A DNA stretch of 7,361 nt from Acidimicrobium sp. BACL17 MAG-120823-bin42 (GTDB lineage: Bacteria > Actinomycetota > Acidimicrobiia > Acidimicrobiales > Ilumatobacteraceae), in assembly GCA_001438985.1 (NCBI GenBank), contig LIAZ01000058.1, forward strand, positions 1 through 7,361. The letters run 5' to 3'. Of the stretch, positions 6,288 to 7,361 are shown one piece after another (position 1 is the stretch's first letter; each line of letters begins with the position of its first letter). The notes below the pieces were generated by a model. That model had not been told where the DNA came from, did no database searches, and worked only from the letters and a program-made list of their open reading frames with translations. A program made the translations under genes and the position numbers.

Positions 6288-7361
6288 CGTCATGCACTCA
6301 TCGAGCACATCGAGAAGTTCGATACCACGACTGTCTGCGTTTTCAGACTGAAATTCGCGCATCGCATACGAAAAACTGCCCTGCAAACTTGGCCACGCGC
6401 CATGTGTAGACCCCCCAGCACCCGTGTGGCCAAATGCCTGTTCATCCATTCCCAAGCGCGAGGGATTGGGGTTTAATTCAAATCCCACCCCAAACCGCAG
6501 CAGTCGACCAGACAATGGATCGTTACCCACTGAACGTTGTTTGCGCGCTACCTGAATAGTTTCAGGCTTCAACAGACGCACACCATCAAGTTCTCCACCA
6601 TTAACCAACATGGCATACAGCCGCGACATTCCATACGCGCTAGCTATTCCGCCGCCACCAGGAAACTCCGACTTTGCGAACATCAACGACCCGCGCTCGG
6701 GTGGCACCAACCCATACACATGTTGCAAGCGCGGATCAACATCATCGCCGATCATTGCGGAGTAGTTGTAGTTATCGGAGCGAGTCATTTCTCCAACTCG
6801 ATGCAACTCAGAATCTGGCACGCCGATGTGCACATCAAGTTGTAGTGGACCAGCAATCTCCTCACGAACAAACGTGCCCATGCTTCGGCCATCTACGCGA
6901 CGCAGCAACTCACTCGCGATCCAACCGTAGGTAGTTGCATGGTATGACGGAACCCCGATCGGCGTGATTGGATGCTGGGCGGCAACGTATTGCGCCATCA
7001 ACACTGGGTCTTGGATTTCTTCGACGCTGATCGACCGCTCAAGGCCCGGCACACCGGCAACGTGAGCCAGTGAGTCACCAACCAATATGCGTCCCTTGCC
7101 GCCCTCTGCAAACTCGGGCCACACACTTTCGATCGGTGCTTCCAAATTAAGTAGACCTCGTTCAACCAACATCAAGATCGCAACGGCACAAATACCCTTG
7201 GTTCCTGAGGCGATAATGCATATTGTTTCCTCGGTCCACGGTGTTCCGTCGCTGCGAACACCTCCCCACAGATCAACAACCTGCTTACCTTTGTGCGTTG
7301 CAGCAAATGATGCGCCAGCCTTGTCGGGCCCGTGGTACTTATCGAATACTTTGACTACCGG
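6282..7361 (-). CDS. Serine hydrolase of the class C beta-lactamase/EstB esterase type, N-terminus cut by the window edge
   Basis: The minus-strand frame is open to the right edge, giving 359 residues of a protein usually near 390-400. All three family motifs are present: SGTK (S52 to K55 of the fragment, bases 7197-7208), with the nucleophile Ser and the Lys; SYHATTYGW, whose Tyr (residue 140, bases 6942-6944) is the expected general base; and FGHTGAGGS with H312 (bases 6426-6428) in place of the KTG triad. An HTG-type third motif and the DLWGG segment upstream favour an esterase or peptidase-like hydrolase over a true beta-lactamase. No signal peptide can be judged because the N-terminus is missing. 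A TTG or ATG around 7170-7175 is not the start, since the SGTK motif lies upstream in the same frame. It is convergent with the operon and separated by 3 bases. The substrate is unknown; an acylcarnitine or other ester is conceivable but only by proximity. Confidence 0.88.
   Translation of the reverse strand, partial: PVVKVFDKYHGPDKAGASFAATHKGKQVVDLWGGVRSDGTPWTEETICIIASGTKGICAVAILMLVERGLLNLEAPIESVWPEFAEGGKGRILVGDSLAHVAGVPGLERSISVEEIQDPVLMAQYVAAQHPITPIGVPSYHATTYGWIASELLRRVDGRSMGTFVREEIAGPLQLDVHIGVPDSELHRVGEMTRSDNYNYSAMIGDDVDPRLQHVYGLVPPERGSLMFAKSEFPGGGGIASAYGMSRLYAMLVNGGELDGVRLLKPETIQVARKQRSVGNDPLSGRLLRFGVGFELNPNPSRLGMDEQAFGHTGAGGSTHGAWPSLQGSFSYAMREFQSENADSRGIELLDVLDECMTK

Noticed and set aside
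6282..7175. Serine hydrolase as a complete gene starting near 7175
   Set aside because: The catalytic SGTK motif lies upstream in the same open frame at 7197-7208, so the true start is beyond the window edge.
6282..7361. True class C beta-lactamase (resistance gene)
   Set aside because: The third motif is HTG rather than KTG and the Tyr motif is YHA rather than YxN, which fits EstB-like esterases better; no resistance context is present.

Overview
The window holds a tightly packed plus-strand operon of six genes (bases 1-6278), plus one convergent gene cut by the right edge (6282-7361). Read together, the six genes look like an aerobic route from gamma-butyrobetaine (or carnitine) to glycine betaine. 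The strongest anchors are a near-textbook CaiD (crotonobetainyl-CoA hydratase), an L-carnitine dehydrogenase fused to a hotdog thioesterase, and the C-terminus of a beta-keto acid cleavage enzyme (BKACE, DUF849) of the dehydrocarnitine-cleaving kind.

Layout: (1) end of a BKACE, 1-303; (2) carnitine dehydrogenase-thioesterase fusion, 313-1797; (3) a second, free-standing hotdog thioesterase, 1804-2310; (4) an acyl-CoA dehydrogenase, 2320-3480; (5) an NDP(ADP)-forming acyl-CoA synthetase, 3489-5498; (6) CaiD, 5502-6278. Gaps are 9, 6, 9, 8 and 3 bases, so there is no room for internal promoters or terminators and co-transcription is very likely. On the minus strand, ending 3 bases from the caiD stop, is a serine hydrolase of the class C beta-lactamase/EstB type, unrelated by strand and probably by transcription. 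No stretch over 300 bases lacks a gene.

Proposed flow (inference from families): the ligase makes gamma-butyrobetainyl-CoA; the dehydrogenase oxidises it to crotonobetainyl-CoA; CaiD hydrates that to L-carnitinyl-CoA; a thioesterase frees L-carnitine; the dehydrogenase domain makes 3-dehydrocarnitine; BKACE with acetyl-CoA gives betainyl-CoA plus acetoacetate; the other thioesterase releases glycine betaine. Two thioesterase domains are present and the scheme needs exactly two CoA-ester hydrolyses. The upper half resembles the anaerobic Cai system in chemistry but uses a different activating enzyme and should run in the oxidative direction; the lower half is the known aerobic carnitine catabolic route (CdhABC type).

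Organism: a bacterium with roughly half G+C by eye and compact gene packing. The esterase looks actinobacterial in style and the dehydrogenase-thioesterase fusion is best known from Alphaproteobacteria, so I cannot place it firmly; a streamlined aquatic actinobacterium (for example Acidimicrobiia) or an alphaproteobacterium are both possible. No transporter, regulator, RNA gene, mobile element, or CRISPR array is visible.
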